Counted from the first letter of the stretch, positions 7,456 through 16,176 are shown. The stretch is DNA of 42,549 nucleotides from an uncultured Collinsella sp. (GCA_900762355.1 CAAFGE010000045.1:1-42549), one strand, 5' to 3'. The notes: a model not told the origin generated them from the sequence alone. A program made the numbers and translations.

Positions 7456-9009
7456 TTAGGCCTCGGTGGCGAGTACGCGACCCGTCATCTCGGCGGAAGG
7501 CTCAATGCCAGCCATGGTGAGCATGGTCGGAGCGATATCGGAAAGACGGCCGTCCTCGATACCGGTGAGCTGCGCCTTCTCATCAACGATGATGAACGGC
7601 ACACGGTTGGTGGTGTGAGCCGTAAACGGATGCTTGGAACCGTCGGAAGCAACGTCAAACATGTGATCGGCGTTGCCGTGATCGGCGGTAATCAGCGCAA
7701 AGCCGCCCTTGGCGAGAATCGCCGGGACAACCTTGGACAGGGCATCGTCAACAGCCTCGACGGCCTTAACGGCGGCGTCGAAGACACCGGTGTGACCAAC
7801 CATGTCGCAATTTGCGAAGTTCACGATGTAGAAATCAGCGCGATCCTCGTTGATAGCGGCAACAAGCTTCTCGGTAACCTCGGGAGCGCTCATCTCGGGC
7901 TGCAGATCGTAGGTAGCGACCTTGGGGGAAGCGACGAGCACGCGCTCCTCGCCCTCCTTGGGCTCCTCGATGCCGCCGTTGAGGAAGAACGTCACGTGGG
8001 CGTACTTCTCGGTCTCGGCGGTGTGCAGCTGCTTCAGGCCATTGGCGGCGATAACGTCGGCCAGGACGTTCTCGGGGAACGTCTTGGGGAAGGCGACCTC
8101 GACGTCAAACGTCGGATCGTACTCGGTCATCGTCACGAAGTGCGAGAGCTTAATCTGCTCGCGCTCAAAGCCATCGAACTCCTTGTCCGTGAACACGCGG
8201 GTCATCTGACGAGCGCGGTCGGGACGGAAGTTGAAGAAGATGGCCGCGTCGCCCTCGTGGATGCCCTCGTTGTGGGCCGCGAAAGGCTCGACGAACTCGT
8301 CGCCGCGCGGATCCTTCTCGTAGTAGGCCTTGATACCGGCAACGGGGTCGGTATCGGCATCGGACGCGTTAACCATGACGTCGTAGGCGCGCTGGATGCG
8401 CTCCCAACGGTTGTCGCGGTCCATGGCCCAATAGCGGCCCGAAACGGTGGCAACGCGAGCGTCGCAACCGGTCTCCTCGGAGATCTTAGCCAGGAAGGCG
8501 CAGAACTCGCTCATGTAGCCGGCACCGGACTGCGGGTCAACGTCGCGGCCATCCATGAAGGCGTGGACGCGAACGGTCTTGACGCCATGCTGGGCAGCCA
8601 TCTTGACCAGAGCCTCGACGTGGTTCATGTGAGAATGAACACCGCCAGGGCTCATAAGGCCCATGAGGTGGAGAGTCTTGCCGTCAGCCTTGACGTCGTC
8701 CATAGCCTTGACGAAGACCTCGTTCTTGGCGATGGAGCCGTCCTTGATGGCATTGTTGATGCGCGAAAGCTCCTGGAACACGATGCGGCCGGCACCGATG
8801 TTGAGGTGGCCTACCTCGGAGTTGCCCATCTGACCGTCGGGAAGGCCCACGTCCTCGCCCGAAGCACCGAGCGTGGTGTGAGGATACTTCTCGTACAGGC
8901 TATCAAGGAAGGGCGTCTTGGCAGCGGCGACGGCGTTCTCGCCATCGGCCGGAGCAAGGCCGCAGCCATCCATGATGATCAGGAGTGCAGGAAGATGACG
9001 CTGTGCCAT
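7456..9009 (-). CDS. gpmI: 2,3-bisphosphoglycerate-independent phosphoglycerate mutase
   Basis: Interconverts 3- and 2-phosphoglycerate in glycolysis, 517 aa, standard for the cofactor-independent, manganese-dependent enzyme of the alkaline phosphatase superfamily. The N-terminus has the DG.GL motif (DGCGLAP; Cys replaces the common Trp) and the phosphoserine nucleophile S64 in PDGQMGNSEVGH. The second metal cluster is in the C-terminal half (FANCDMVGHTG and ITADHGNADHM). It starts 5 nt after the tpiA stop, so it is co-transcribed with pgk and tpiA. Confidence 0.95.
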   Translation of the reverse strand: MAQRHLPALLIIMDGCGLAPADGENAVAAAKTPFLDSLYEKYPHTTLGASGEDVGLPDGQMGNSEVGHLNIGAGRIVFQELSRINNAIKDGSIAKNEVFVKAMDDVKADGKTLHLMGLMSPGGVHSHMNHVEALVKMAAQHGVKTVRVHAFMDGRDVDPQSGAGYMSEFCAFLAKISEETGCDARVATVSGRYWAMDRDNRWERIQRAYDVMVNASDADTDPVAGIKAYYEKDPRGDEFVEPFAAHNEGIHEGDAAIFFNFRPDRARQMTRVFTDKEFDGFEREQIKLSHFVTMTEYDPTFDVEVAFPKTFPENVLADVIAANGLKQLHTAETEKYAHVTFFLNGGIEEPKEGEERVLVASPKVATYDLQPEMSAPEVTEKLVAAINEDRADFYIVNFANCDMVGHTGVFDAAVKAVEAVDDALSKVVPAILAKGGFALITADHGNADHMFDVASDGSKHPFTAHTTNRVPFIIVDEKAQLTGIEDGRLSDIAPTMLTMAGIEPSAEMTGRVLATEA

Positions 9010-9014
9010 ATGTC

Positions 9015-9782
9015 CTACTCGCCTGCCTTGACGACCATAGAGGCGAAGTCGGCAGCCTTGAGCGAAGCGCCGCCCACGAGGGCGCCGTCAACGTCGGGCT
9101 TGGCGACGAGCTCGGCAATGTTGCCGGGCTTAGCGGAACCACCGTACAGGACGCGGATACCGTCGGCGAGCTCCTCGCCAAACATCTCCTTGAGGGTCTC
9201 ACGGATAGCGCCGCAGACCTCCTGGGCGTCCTCAGCGGTAGCGGTCTTTCCGGTGCCGATGGCCCAGATGGGCTCGTAGGCGACGACGACCTGCTTGGGG
9301 CAGGTGATCTCAAGTCCAGCAAGGCCAGCCTTGACCTGGTTCACGACGTGCTCGACATAGGTGCCAGCCTCGCGGACCTCGAGGGACTCGCCGCAGCAGA
9401 AGACGGGAACAAGACCGGCGGCAACGAGGGCCTTGGCCTTCTTGTTCTGGTCCTCGTCGGTCTCGTGGAAGTAGTCGCGACGCTCGGAGTGGCCGATGAT
9501 GCAGTAGGTGCAGCCAGCGGACTTGAGCATGTCGCAAGAGGACTCACCGGTGAAGGCACCCTTGGCCTCCCAGTACACGTTCTGTGCACCGAGGGCGATG
9601 GGGGCAGCCTGAATGCGGTCATGAACCGTGGTGATGTCAATGGTCGGAGGGCAGACGAGCACCTCGACGCCAGCCGGAACCTCGGGCAGAGCCTGAGCCA
9701 GCTCGTCGGCGAGCTTGGCGGCCTCAGCGACGTCGTTGTTCATCTTCCAGTTACCAGCGATAAGAAGGGTGCGATTAGGCAT
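9015..9782 (-). CDS. tpiA: Triosephosphate isomerase
   Basis: Interconverts glyceraldehyde-3-phosphate and dihydroxyacetone phosphate; 255 aa TIM barrel. Catalytic residues are visible: K13 in GNWKMN, H97 in IIGHSERR, E169 in VAYEPIWAIGTGK, plus the C-terminal phosphate-binding YGGSAKPGN. The open frame extends 63 nt upstream, but MPNRTLLIAGNWK is the conserved N-terminus. That ATG overlaps the pgk stop by 8 nt (ATGCCTAA), with GGAGG about nine bases before it, indicating translational coupling. Confidence 0.95.
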   Translation of the reverse strand: MPNRTLLIAGNWKMNNDVAEAAKLADELAQALPEVPAGVEVLVCPPTIDITTVHDRIQAAPIALGAQNVYWEAKGAFTGESSCDMLKSAGCTYCIIGHSERRDYFHETDEDQNKKAKALVAAGLVPVFCCGESLEVREAGTYVEHVVNQVKAGLAGLEITCPKQVVVAYEPIWAIGTGKTATAEDAQEVCGAIRETLKEMFGEELADGIRVLYGGSAKPGNIAELVAKPDVDGALVGGASLKAADFASMVVKAGE

Positions 9783-10965
9783 CGAGAAGCGCCTCCACTC
9801 CGGGCAGGGCCTTACCCTCGACGAGCTCCATGGAAGCGCCACCACCGGTGGAGATCCAGCTCATCTTGTCGGCCAGGTTGAACTTGTTGACAGCCGCGAC
9901 AGAGTCGCCACCGCCGATGATCGAGGTGCAGTCGGCCTCGGCGACGGCCTCGGCGATAGCCTGGGTGCCGTGAGCGAAGTTGTCGAACTCGAAGACACCC
10001 ATGGGGCCGTTCCAGAACACGGTCTTGGCACCCTTGACGGCCTCGGCGTAAAGCTCCTCGGTCTTGGGGCCGATGTCCATGCCCTCACGATCGTCGGGGA
10101 TAGCGTCGGAAGCGACAACCTCGGGGACAGCGTCCTCGCCAAAGTGATCGGCAACGCGGTTGTCGATGGGGAGCAGGATCTTGACGCCCTTCTCCTCGGC
10201 CTTCTTGAGCATCTCGCCAGCGCGCTCGACCCAGTCCTCTTCCTTGAGGGACTGACCGACGGTCAGGCCCTGAGCCAGGAAGAAGGTGTAGGCCATGCCG
10301 CCACCGATGATCAGGGTATCAGCGGAGTCGATGAGGTGATCGAGAACGCCGATCTTGGAGGAAACCTTGGAACCGCCGACGATAGCGACGAAGGGGCGCT
10401 CGGGCTCGGCGAAGATGCCAGTCAGCGTGTCGACCTCCTTCTCGAGCAGGAAGCCGGCGACGGCAGGCAGGTAAGCGGCGGGACCCACGACGGAACCCTG
10501 GGCGCGGTGAGCGGTACCGAAAGCATCGAGAACGAAGACGTCACCATAGGAAGCGAGCTTCTTGGCGATCTCGGGATCGTTCTTCTTCTCACGCTTGTCA
10601 AAACGGACGTTCTCGAGAACGAGGACCTTGCCCGGCTCGACGGCGGCAACAGCCTCAGCAGCCTTCTCGCCGTAGGTGTCGGCGACAAAGGCAACATCGA
10701 GACCAGAGAGCTCAGCGAGCTTCTTGGCGACAGGCTCAAGGGAGAGCTCGGGCTGGAAGCCGGTGCCATCGGGACGGCCGAGGTGGCTCATGAGGATGAC
10801 GCGAGCGTTGTGCTCAACGAGGTAGTTGATGGTGGGCAGGGCAGCCTTGATGCGGGTGGTGTCGCCAACGACGCCATCCTTGATAGGCACGTTGAAGTCA
10901 ACGCGGACGAGAACGCGCTTGCCGTCGACATCGATGTCGCGGACGGTCTTCTTGGTAAAGGCCAT
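9775..10965 (-). CDS. pgk: Phosphoglycerate kinase
   Basis: Makes ATP from 1,3-bisphosphoglycerate; 396 aa, normal bacterial length. N-domain motif LVRVDFNVP near 20-28, substrate-binding LMSHLGRP near 58-65, hinge GGSKVSSKI and the C-terminal nucleotide motif GGGDSVAAV are all present. The ATG at 10965 (MAFTKKTVRD) is preferred over a 36-nt upstream extension because it matches the family start; its ribosome site is only a weak AAAGG. First gene of pgk-tpiA-gpmI, behind the gap terminator. Confidence 0.95.
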   Translation of the reverse strand: MAFTKKTVRDIDVDGKRVLVRVDFNVPIKDGVVGDTTRIKAALPTINYLVEHNARVILMSHLGRPDGTGFQPELSLEPVAKKLAELSGLDVAFVADTYGEKAAEAVAAVEPGKVLVLENVRFDKREKKNDPEIAKKLASYGDVFVLDAFGTAHRAQGSVVGPAAYLPAVAGFLLEKEVDTLTGIFAEPERPFVAIVGGSKVSSKIGVLDHLIDSADTLIIGGGMAYTFFLAQGLTVGQSLKEEDWVERAGEMLKKAEEKGVKILLPIDNRVADHFGEDAVPEVVASDAIPDDREGMDIGPKTEELYAEAVKGAKTVFWNGPMGVFEFDNFAHGTQAIAEAVAEADCTSIIGGGDSVAAVNKFNLADKMSWISTGGGASMELVEGKALPGVEALLDA

Positions 10966-11021
10966 GTTTGCTTCTACCTTTCGTACGTGTCTGCCTCCCA
11001 TTACGGCAGACGATTTCCTAT

Positions 11022-11068
11022 AAAAAGGGCGCGACCCTAGGGTGTAAGCCCTATGAGGCCGCGCCCTT
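11022..11068 (-). terminator. Terminator between gap and pgk
   Basis: A 9-bp GC-rich outer stem (AAGGGCGCG at 11025-11033 with 11060-11068) encloses a smaller inner stem (TAGGG/CCCTA). On the minus strand it ends in UUUUUA. It lies 38 nt after the gap stop. The plus side reads CTTCTTT, so weak bidirectional activity is possible. Its presence means gap and pgk can be expressed at different levels. Confidence 0.75.
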
Positions 11069-11105
11069 CTTTAGACGCTCAACGAGCTATTCGCTAAAAG
11101 CTAAA

Positions 11106-12131
11106 TTAAGCAACGAACTTCTCGAAGTACTTGATGGTGCGGACCATCTGAGAGGTGTAGGAGTTCTCGTTGTCGTACCAAGAGGTGACCTGAACGAGGG
11201 TCTGGCCGTTGCCGAGGTCAGAGCACATGGTCTGAGTGGCGTCGAAGATGGAGCCGTGGGTCTCGCCGATGATGTCGGTGGAGACGATGTCGTCCTCGTT
11301 GTAACCGAAGGTCTCGGAGATGGTGGAAGCGTAGGCCTTCATAGCGGCGTTGACCTCGTCGACGGTGACCTTCTTGTCAACGACAGCGTAGAGGTTGGTG
11401 ATGGAACCGGTCGGCGTCGGGACGCGCTGGGCGGCACCGATGAGCTTACCGTTGAGCTCGGGGAGAACCAAGCCGATAGCCTTGGCAGCACCGGTGGTGT
11501 TGGGGACGATGTTGACGGCGCAGGCGCGGCTACGACGCTTGTTGCCCTTGCGCTGCGGGCCGTCGAGCGGCATCTGGTCGCCGGTCCAGGCGTGAATGGT
11601 GGTCATGATGCCGGACACGATGGGAGCGAAGTCGTTCAGACCCTTGGCCATCGGGGCGAGGCAGTTGGTGGTGCAGGAAGCAGCGGAGATGATGTTGTCC
11701 TCAGCGGTCAGCGTCTCGTGGTTGACGTTGTACACGATGGTGGGCAGATCGCTGCCGGCCGGAGCGGAGATGACGACCTTCTTGGCGCCAGCGTTGATGT
11801 GGGCCTGAGCCTTAGCCTTGCTGGTGTAGAAGCCGGTGCACTCGAGAACGACGTCGACGTCGAGGTCGCCCCAAGGCAGGTTGTTGGCGTCGGCCTCCTT
11901 GTAGATCTTGATCTCCTTGCCGTCAACGGTGATGGAATCCTCGCCAGCAACGACCTCGTGATCGCGAGCGTAGTTGCCCTGCGTGGAGTCGTACTTCAGC
12001 AGGTAAGCGAGCATATCGGGAGAGGTGAGGTCGTTGATAGCGACGATCTCGGAGCCCTCATGACCGAACATCTGACGGAAAGCCAGACGACCGATGCGAC
12101 CGAAGCCGTTAATAGCAACCTTTACTGCCAT
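11106..12131 (-). CDS. gap: Glyceraldehyde-3-phosphate dehydrogenase, type I
   Basis: NAD-dependent glycolytic dehydrogenase, 341 aa. Rossmann motif INGFGRIGR at 7-15, an acidic residue in INDLTS (about D34) that favours NAD over NADP, and the active-site C153 in SASCTTNC-type context (AASCTTNC). The His partner lies further on, near TTIHAWTGDQ. Although the frame is open 102 nt upstream, the ATG at 12131 matches the family and has AAAGGAG close before it. It lies downstream of whiA with a 193-nt AT-rich leader, so it is probably transcribed from its own promoter. Confidence 0.96.
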   Translation of the reverse strand: MAVKVAINGFGRIGRLAFRQMFGHEGSEIVAINDLTSPDMLAYLLKYDSTQGNYARDHEVVAGEDSITVDGKEIKIYKEADANNLPWGDLDVDVVLECTGFYTSKAKAQAHINAGAKKVVISAPAGSDLPTIVYNVNHETLTAEDNIISAASCTTNCLAPMAKGLNDFAPIVSGIMTTIHAWTGDQMPLDGPQRKGNKRRSRACAVNIVPNTTGAAKAIGLVLPELNGKLIGAAQRVPTPTGSITNLYAVVDKKVTVDEVNAAMKAYASTISETFGYNEDDIVSTDIIGETHGSIFDATQTMCSDLGNGQTLVQVTSWYDNENSYTSQMVRTIKYFEKFVA

Positions 12132-12203
12132 TGTGTCTCCTTTCGTAAGGCCCCCGCAAGCTACAGCGCCCGCCGTTGAGGCCCACAAACTAACCACTCG
12201 CCT

Positions 12204-12279
12204 AATATACCTTTTTTTTGACTTGAATTTCACGAGAATAGTCGAAATTGAAAATCAAATTTACGTTAAAACGTTTTAA
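12204..12279 (-). promoter_or_regulatory. gap upstream region: -10-like TATATT, A8 tract and AAAACGTTTT palindrome
   Basis: The 193-nt space before gap is markedly AT-rich. On the minus strand it holds TATATT (12209-12204) preceded by a run of eight A, but only a poor -35. About 60 bp further upstream is the perfect 14-bp palindrome TTAAAACGTTTTAA (12266-12279). CG-centred palindromes of this type are typical of LacI-family operators, including catabolite regulators. Binding is inference. Confidence 0.4.
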
Positions 12280-12324
12280 AGAATAAAATAGCAGCTAAAT
12301 CCGTATATAAGTCGATACTTTAAA

Positions 12325-13254
12325 CTACCGATTTGCTTCAATGAGCTTTTCAAGCCTCAAAACTCGATGGTAGAGGGCCGACTTCGACAAGGGAGGGTCA
12401 GCCATCTCCCCTAAATCACGCAGCGACAGATCGGGATAGCGCTCGCGCAGGTCGCAAAAGACCGCCAAGGCATCCGGAAGCGCATCGCGAAGGCCGCGCT
12501 GCTCGAGCTCATCGATAAGCGCAAGCTGATGTTGGGCAGCACCGGCGCTTCTGGTCTGGTTGGCGAGCTCGGCGTTCACGCGACGGTTCACATCGTTCTT
12601 AACCAACTTGACCGCGCGCGCCTCCTCAATCTCGGCAACGCTGCGCTTGGCACCAATCAGCTTTAATAGATGCTCGATTTCCTCGGCGCTCTTAATGTAC
12701 ACGGCATATGACCCCCGCCGTGCATTAACACGAGCATGGACCCCAATCTGCCCCAACAGGTCGCAAAGCCCCTTAGCATATTGCTCGCCCTGCACCGCGA
12801 TCTCCAAATGAAAATCGCCGCGTGGATCGGCCACGAAGCCGCCCGCGATGAGCGCGCCGCGGATGTAGGCAAGCCTGCAGCAGGGACGGGCAACGATGTG
12901 TCGGGGAACACCAGCAACGAGCCCTCCCCTGCGGTCTAGAATGCCCAGCAGCACCAGAGCCTTGTCCAGGTCGGGTTGATCGGGCAGGGTAATGAGATAG
13001 TTACGGACCTTATGCAAGACCGATTTACGAACGGTGAATTCCGTTTTGAGCTTAAGAATGCGATGCGTCAGCGTGATCATCGTGCGCGCGACGGCTCCCG
13101 TCTCGGTCGCGACCGTCAAACGATACCGCCCGGAGCCGGCCAACGAAAGCGTACCGCTCACACGCGTCAGGGCGGCAAGCGTCGACAAATCGCAGTATTC
13201 ACATTCGGGTTCGCAGCGCGCAAGCTCGTCACGCACCTCGGCGGTAAACGACAT
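12325..13254 (-). CDS. whiA: Sporulation/division regulator WhiA
   Basis: DNA-binding protein of the WhiA family, 309 aa. The N-terminal part is a degenerate LAGLIDADG homing-endonuclease-like fold (ARPCCRLAYIRGALIAGGFVADPRGDFHLEI near 120-155). The C-terminal part is a helix-turn-helix of the sigma4 type (LSLRDLGEMADPPLSKSALYHRVLRLEKL near 275-305). In Streptomyces WhiA works with WhiB in cell-division control; non-sporulating bacteria also carry it. It begins 6 nt after the rapZ stop, so the two genes are one unit. Confidence 0.94.
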   Translation of the reverse strand: MSFTAEVRDELARCEPECEYCDLSTLAALTRVSGTLSLAGSGRYRLTVATETGAVARTMITLTHRILKLKTEFTVRKSVLHKVRNYLITLPDQPDLDKALVLLGILDRRGGLVAGVPRHIVARPCCRLAYIRGALIAGGFVADPRGDFHLEIAVQGEQYAKGLCDLLGQIGVHARVNARRGSYAVYIKSAEEIEHLLKLIGAKRSVAEIEEARAVKLVKNDVNRRVNAELANQTRSAGAAQHQLALIDELEQRGLRDALPDALAVFCDLRERYPDLSLRDLGEMADPPLSKSALYHRVLRLEKLIEANR

Positions 13255-13260
13255 GCAGGC

Positions 13261-14163
13261 CTATGCTTTCGTGTTGGCGCGCGACAAGTCGCGATGGGAA
13301 ATGCTCACGTGATACTGGGCGCCTTCCAAATAACGTGCCGTGGCCTCGGCGATGGCAACGCTGCGGTGCTGACCGCCCGTGCAACCGATGGCAATAGAAA
13401 GCTGCGGCTTGCCCTCTGCGATATAACCGGGCATGACCGTATCGAGCAGCTGCGTCCAGGCCTTCCAGAACTCCTGCGTCTTGGGATGGTCCAGAACAAA
13501 GTCGGAGACTTTCTTATCGAGACCGGTCATGGTGCGCATCTCGGGATCGTAGAACGGATTGGGCAGGAAGCGAACGTCAATCATAATGTCCGCCTCGACG
13601 GGCATACCGTGCTTAAAGCCAAACGAGAACACGTGAACGTCCATGAGCTGCTGGTCGGACAACTCGGAGAACGCCATGCGCAATTTGTTGCGCAGCGCAG
13701 AGGTGCGTAGGCGGCTCGTGTCGATAATCATATCGGCTCGATCGCGCACACCCTGCAGCTGCAGGCGCTCGCGCTGAATCGCATCGGCCGTAGTCTCCCC
13801 CGGCTTGGCAATGGGATGACGGCGGCGATTTTCGCTGTAGCGACGAATCAGTACCTCGTCAGAAGCCTCCAGGAACACGATGTCGCAGCTCATCTCGCGC
13901 TCTTCGAGCGCGGCGACCGCATCGAGCAGCTCATCGAACAAGCCCTGGCTACGCAAATCGCAGGTGACGGCGAGATGCCTGCCCACGCCCGTATTAATGC
14001 CGACGAGCTCGGCAAGCTGGGCAATCAGACGCGGAGGCAGGTTATCGATGCAAAAATAGCCCATGTCCTCGAACACGTGCATGGCCTGCGTGCGGCCCGA
14101 TCCGGACATTCCGGTGATGATGACGATATCGGGGATGCGCTCCGAGCGCTCCGCCGCATCCAT
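13261..14163 (-). CDS. rapZ: RNase adapter / nucleotide-binding protein RapZ (YvcJ)
   Basis: P-loop nucleotide-binding protein, 300 aa. The Walker A is GMSGSGRT at 18-25 with Arg (R24) in place of Lys. Actinobacterial relatives, as I recall them, often share this, so it need not mean loss of function. The family motif FEDMGYFCIDNLPP follows, and the C-terminal domain has the conserved GCTGGQHRSV. The start at 14163 is chosen because AAGGGAG lies 5 nt upstream; 54 nt of extra open frame have no such site. It is coupled to whiA. The yvcK gene that commonly sits between rapZ and whiA is absent. Confidence 0.92.
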   Translation of the reverse strand: MDAAERSERIPDIVIITGMSGSGRTQAMHVFEDMGYFCIDNLPPRLIAQLAELVGINTGVGRHLAVTCDLRSQGLFDELLDAVAALEEREMSCDIVFLEASDEVLIRRYSENRRRHPIAKPGETTADAIQRERLQLQGVRDRADMIIDTSRLRTSALRNKLRMAFSELSDQQLMDVHVFSFGFKHGMPVEADIMIDVRFLPNPFYDPEMRTMTGLDKKVSDFVLDHPKTQEFWKAWTQLLDTVMPGYIAEGKPQLSIAIGCTGGQHRSVAIAEATARYLEGAQYHVSISHRDLSRANTKA

Positions 14164-14192
14164 GGCATCTCCCTTTTGCATGTGCTGCCTCC

Positions 14193-14231
14193 CGAAAACA
14201 AGCGCGGGACCCAGCAACCCGGATCCCGCGC
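14193..14231 (-). terminator. Terminator at the end of the sialic-acid operon (after nanE)
   Basis: A GC-rich stem (8 bp GCGCGGGA plus 2 bp beyond one mismatch, 14202-14212 with 14221-14231) is followed on the minus strand by CUUGUUUUC. It stands 52 nt past the nanE stop and 30 nt before rapZ, separating the module from rapZ-whiA. Confidence 0.65.
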
Positions 14232-14282
14232 GGTCAATTGCCTTTATTGAGTATACCGCCCCGAGCGGATACGAGGCCTGTC

Positions 14283-14969
14283 TTACGCCTCAAGCGCAGC
14301 CTTGAACCAACTTGTAATACTCGTGGGGTGCGTGATGGCGGTGCCGACGACAACGGCCCAGGCGCCAGCATCGATCGCGGCGCGAGCCTCCTCGGGCGTA
14401 TGCACGCGACCCTCGCAAATGATGGGAAGGCCGGGGAATTCCTCGGTCGCCTGACGCAGGAGCGGCAGGTCGGGGCCATCGGCCATGGTGCAATCGATGG
14501 CGGCGACACCGTGAGAGAGCGTGGTAGATACCAGGTCGAAGCCCATATCAACCGCACGGCGAATGTCCTCGATGGTGGCACAATCCGCCATCAGGAGCAC
14601 ACCCTCCTCGTGCAGCGGACGGAAGGTATCCTCGACCGTCTTGCCATCGGGGCGCGGACGATCGGTGGCGTCGATCGCCACGATATCGGCACCAGCAGCA
14701 ACGCAGGCGCGGGCGTGACGCAGCGTCGGCGTGATGTAAACGCCCTCGTGTCCATCCTTCCATAGGCCAATAACAGGAACCTCACAGCGACCCTTAATGG
14801 CGGCAATGTCGGCAAGGCCCTGGCAGCGAATGGCGGCGGCGCCGCCGAGTTCGCAAGCGCGAGACATTTGAGCCATGGTCTCGGGCGTACGAAGCGGCTC
14901 GCCCATATACGCCTGAACGCTCACGACGAGCTTACCCTTCAGGGATTGAATCAAAGGATCGACGGTCAT
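14283..14969 (-). CDS. nanE: N-acetylmannosamine-6-phosphate 2-epimerase
   Basis: Converts ManNAc-6-P to GlcNAc-6-P, the last sialic-acid-specific step; 228 aa TIM barrel, the usual length. Diagnostic segments are KGKLVVSVQAYMGEPL at the N-terminus, IGLWKDG, IDATDRPRPDG near 118-128 and the phosphate-binding ICEGRVHTPEEA and WAVVVGTAITHP at the C-terminus. An AAAGG site precedes the ATG. It is the last gene of the module, 70 nt after nanK across a hairpin. Confidence 0.94.
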   Translation of the reverse strand: MTVDPLIQSLKGKLVVSVQAYMGEPLRTPETMAQMSRACELGGAAAIRCQGLADIAAIKGRCEVPVIGLWKDGHEGVYITPTLRHARACVAAGADIVAIDATDRPRPDGKTVEDTFRPLHEEGVLLMADCATIEDIRRAVDMGFDLVSTTLSHGVAAIDCTMADGPDLPLLRQATEEFPGLPIICEGRVHTPEEARAAIDAGAWAVVVGTAITHPTSITSWFKAALEA

Positions 14970-14992
14970 AAGGCTGCAACCTTTCTCAGAAC

Positions 14993-15023
14993 AGCCTCCC
15001 GAGGCGTGTTGTCTCGGGAGGCT
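14993..15023 (-). terminator. Intercistronic hairpin between nanK and nanE
   Basis: A perfect 11-bp stem (AGCCTCCCGAG with CTCGGGAGGCT) and a 9-nt loop, 17 nt after the nanK stop. No U-run follows on the minus strand (UGUUCUG), so attenuation or mRNA stabilisation is more likely than full termination. Confidence 0.55.
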
Positions 15024-15039
15024 CCTACAGCAGATACGT

Positions 15040-16005
15040 TTACTTTAACGAAGCGAGAAGATGCTCGGCGGCACCGATGAGCGGAGCATCGCCCTCCAGA
15101 GACCCGATGAGAATCGGCGTGTCCTGGAGCGGATCGAGCGCCTGGCTGGCATAGCCCTCGTGCACCGAATCCTTCCACGTCTGCGAACGCCAATCGGGAC
15201 CCTGATGAATTACGCCGCCCGAAAGCACGATAACCTCTGGATCCAGAATATTGGCAAGCGAGCCCAAGCTGGCGCCCAGCGCAAAGCCGGCGTCATGGAT
15301 GACCTCGGTCGCCTTTGCGTCGCCAGCACGACACAGGTCGTTCACGTCGCGACCGACCGAAGGACGGCTGGGGTCAACTCGACCGAAGCGTTCGTCGTAC
15401 ATACGGCCAATCGAGGTGCCCGAAGCAACAGACTCAAGATGGCCGGAACGCCCGCAGGCGCAGGGAATGCCGGCGGCAGCCGAGCACTCGATGTGGCCCA
15501 TATGACCGGCAGCACCATGGAAGCCCTGCATCACGCGGCCGTTCTCGACATATGCGCCACCGATGCCCGTACCGATTCCCAGGCACAAGACGGAGAACTT
15601 GCCCTTGCCGACGCCCCAGTGGGCCTCGCCCAGAGCATGAGCCTGCACGTCGCCCACAACGGCAACGGGAAGACCAAGGTCCTCGCGCAGACGCGGCCCC
15701 AACTGAACGCCGGACCAGCCGGGCATGATCTCATTGGCATAAGCAATGGCGCCCGTCTTGGGATCGACGACGCCTGCGGCACCGATACCGACACCGAGAA
15801 CCTCGACATCGGGATTCGCCTCAAGAGCGGCCTTGATAGACGCCTCGATACGCTGGAAGACGGCCTCGCCGCCCTCCTGGGCCTCGGTAGGAATCTCGGC
15901 CTCAAAAACGGGATGGGGCACACTACCGTCAGCCGGGTACTCCATGATGGCAGTCGCAATTTTAGTTCCGCCGATATCGACAGAGCAGACGTACTTGTTC
16001 TCCAT
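15040..16005 (-). CDS. nanK: ROK-family kinase, probable N-acetylmannosamine kinase
   Basis: Probably phosphorylates ManNAc at C6 with ATP; 321 aa. ATP-binding DIGGTK at 10-15, a catalytic Asp probably D119 in GDVQAHALGE, and the ROK zinc motif near 178-191. The motif reads CACGRSGHLE, so the third Cys of the usual CxCGxxGCxE is His (H189). Substrate is inferred from its position between nanA and nanE; ROK kinases by themselves could also act on glucose or GlcNAc. ATG 16005 has AAGGAG seven bases upstream, and 27 nt of additional open frame are rejected. Confidence 0.85.
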   Translation of the reverse strand: MENKYVCSVDIGGTKIATAIMEYPADGSVPHPVFEAEIPTEAQEGGEAVFQRIEASIKAALEANPDVEVLGVGIGAAGVVDPKTGAIAYANEIMPGWSGVQLGPRLREDLGLPVAVVGDVQAHALGEAHWGVGKGKFSVLCLGIGTGIGGAYVENGRVMQGFHGAAGHMGHIECSAAAGIPCACGRSGHLESVASGTSIGRMYDERFGRVDPSRPSVGRDVNDLCRAGDAKATEVIHDAGFALGASLGSLANILDPEVIVLSGGVIHQGPDWRSQTWKDSVHEGYASQALDPLQDTPILIGSLEGDAPLIGAAEHLLASLK

Positions 16006-16102
16006 GTCGCTCTCCTTCGGAGATAAAAACAACTACAGGAAATGCGCCGTCAGGCTAGCCGTCACAGCGCAGTAAAGGTTTTCCAGGTGTCCGAGATCGC
16101 CG

Positions 16103-16147
16103 AGAAACCGTGTGGCCATTGACCTAATGGGTCATGGCCACACGGTT
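16103..16147 (-). terminator. Hairpin between nanA and nanK
   Basis: A 14-bp perfect stem (AACCGTGTGGCCAT, 16106-16119 with 16134-16147), extended by 4 bp past a one-base bulge, with a 5-nt loop. The minus strand continues UUUCUCGG, a short U-tract. It sits 30 nt after nanA in a 171-nt gap, so part of the transcription may stop here. This is the strongest hairpin inside the module. Confidence 0.6.
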
Positions 16148-16176
16148 GAACGGCGAGGTCGGGTGCCTGGGAAGCT

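Noticed and set aside
7414..9279. 621-aa plus-strand open frame opposite gpmI and tpiA
   Set aside because: Antisense shadow; both minus-strand enzymes show complete catalytic motifs.
14085..14110. Arg in place of Lys in the RapZ Walker A as a sign of inactivation
   Set aside because: The rest of the protein is intact, and actinobacterial RapZ proteins, as I recall, commonly carry Arg here.
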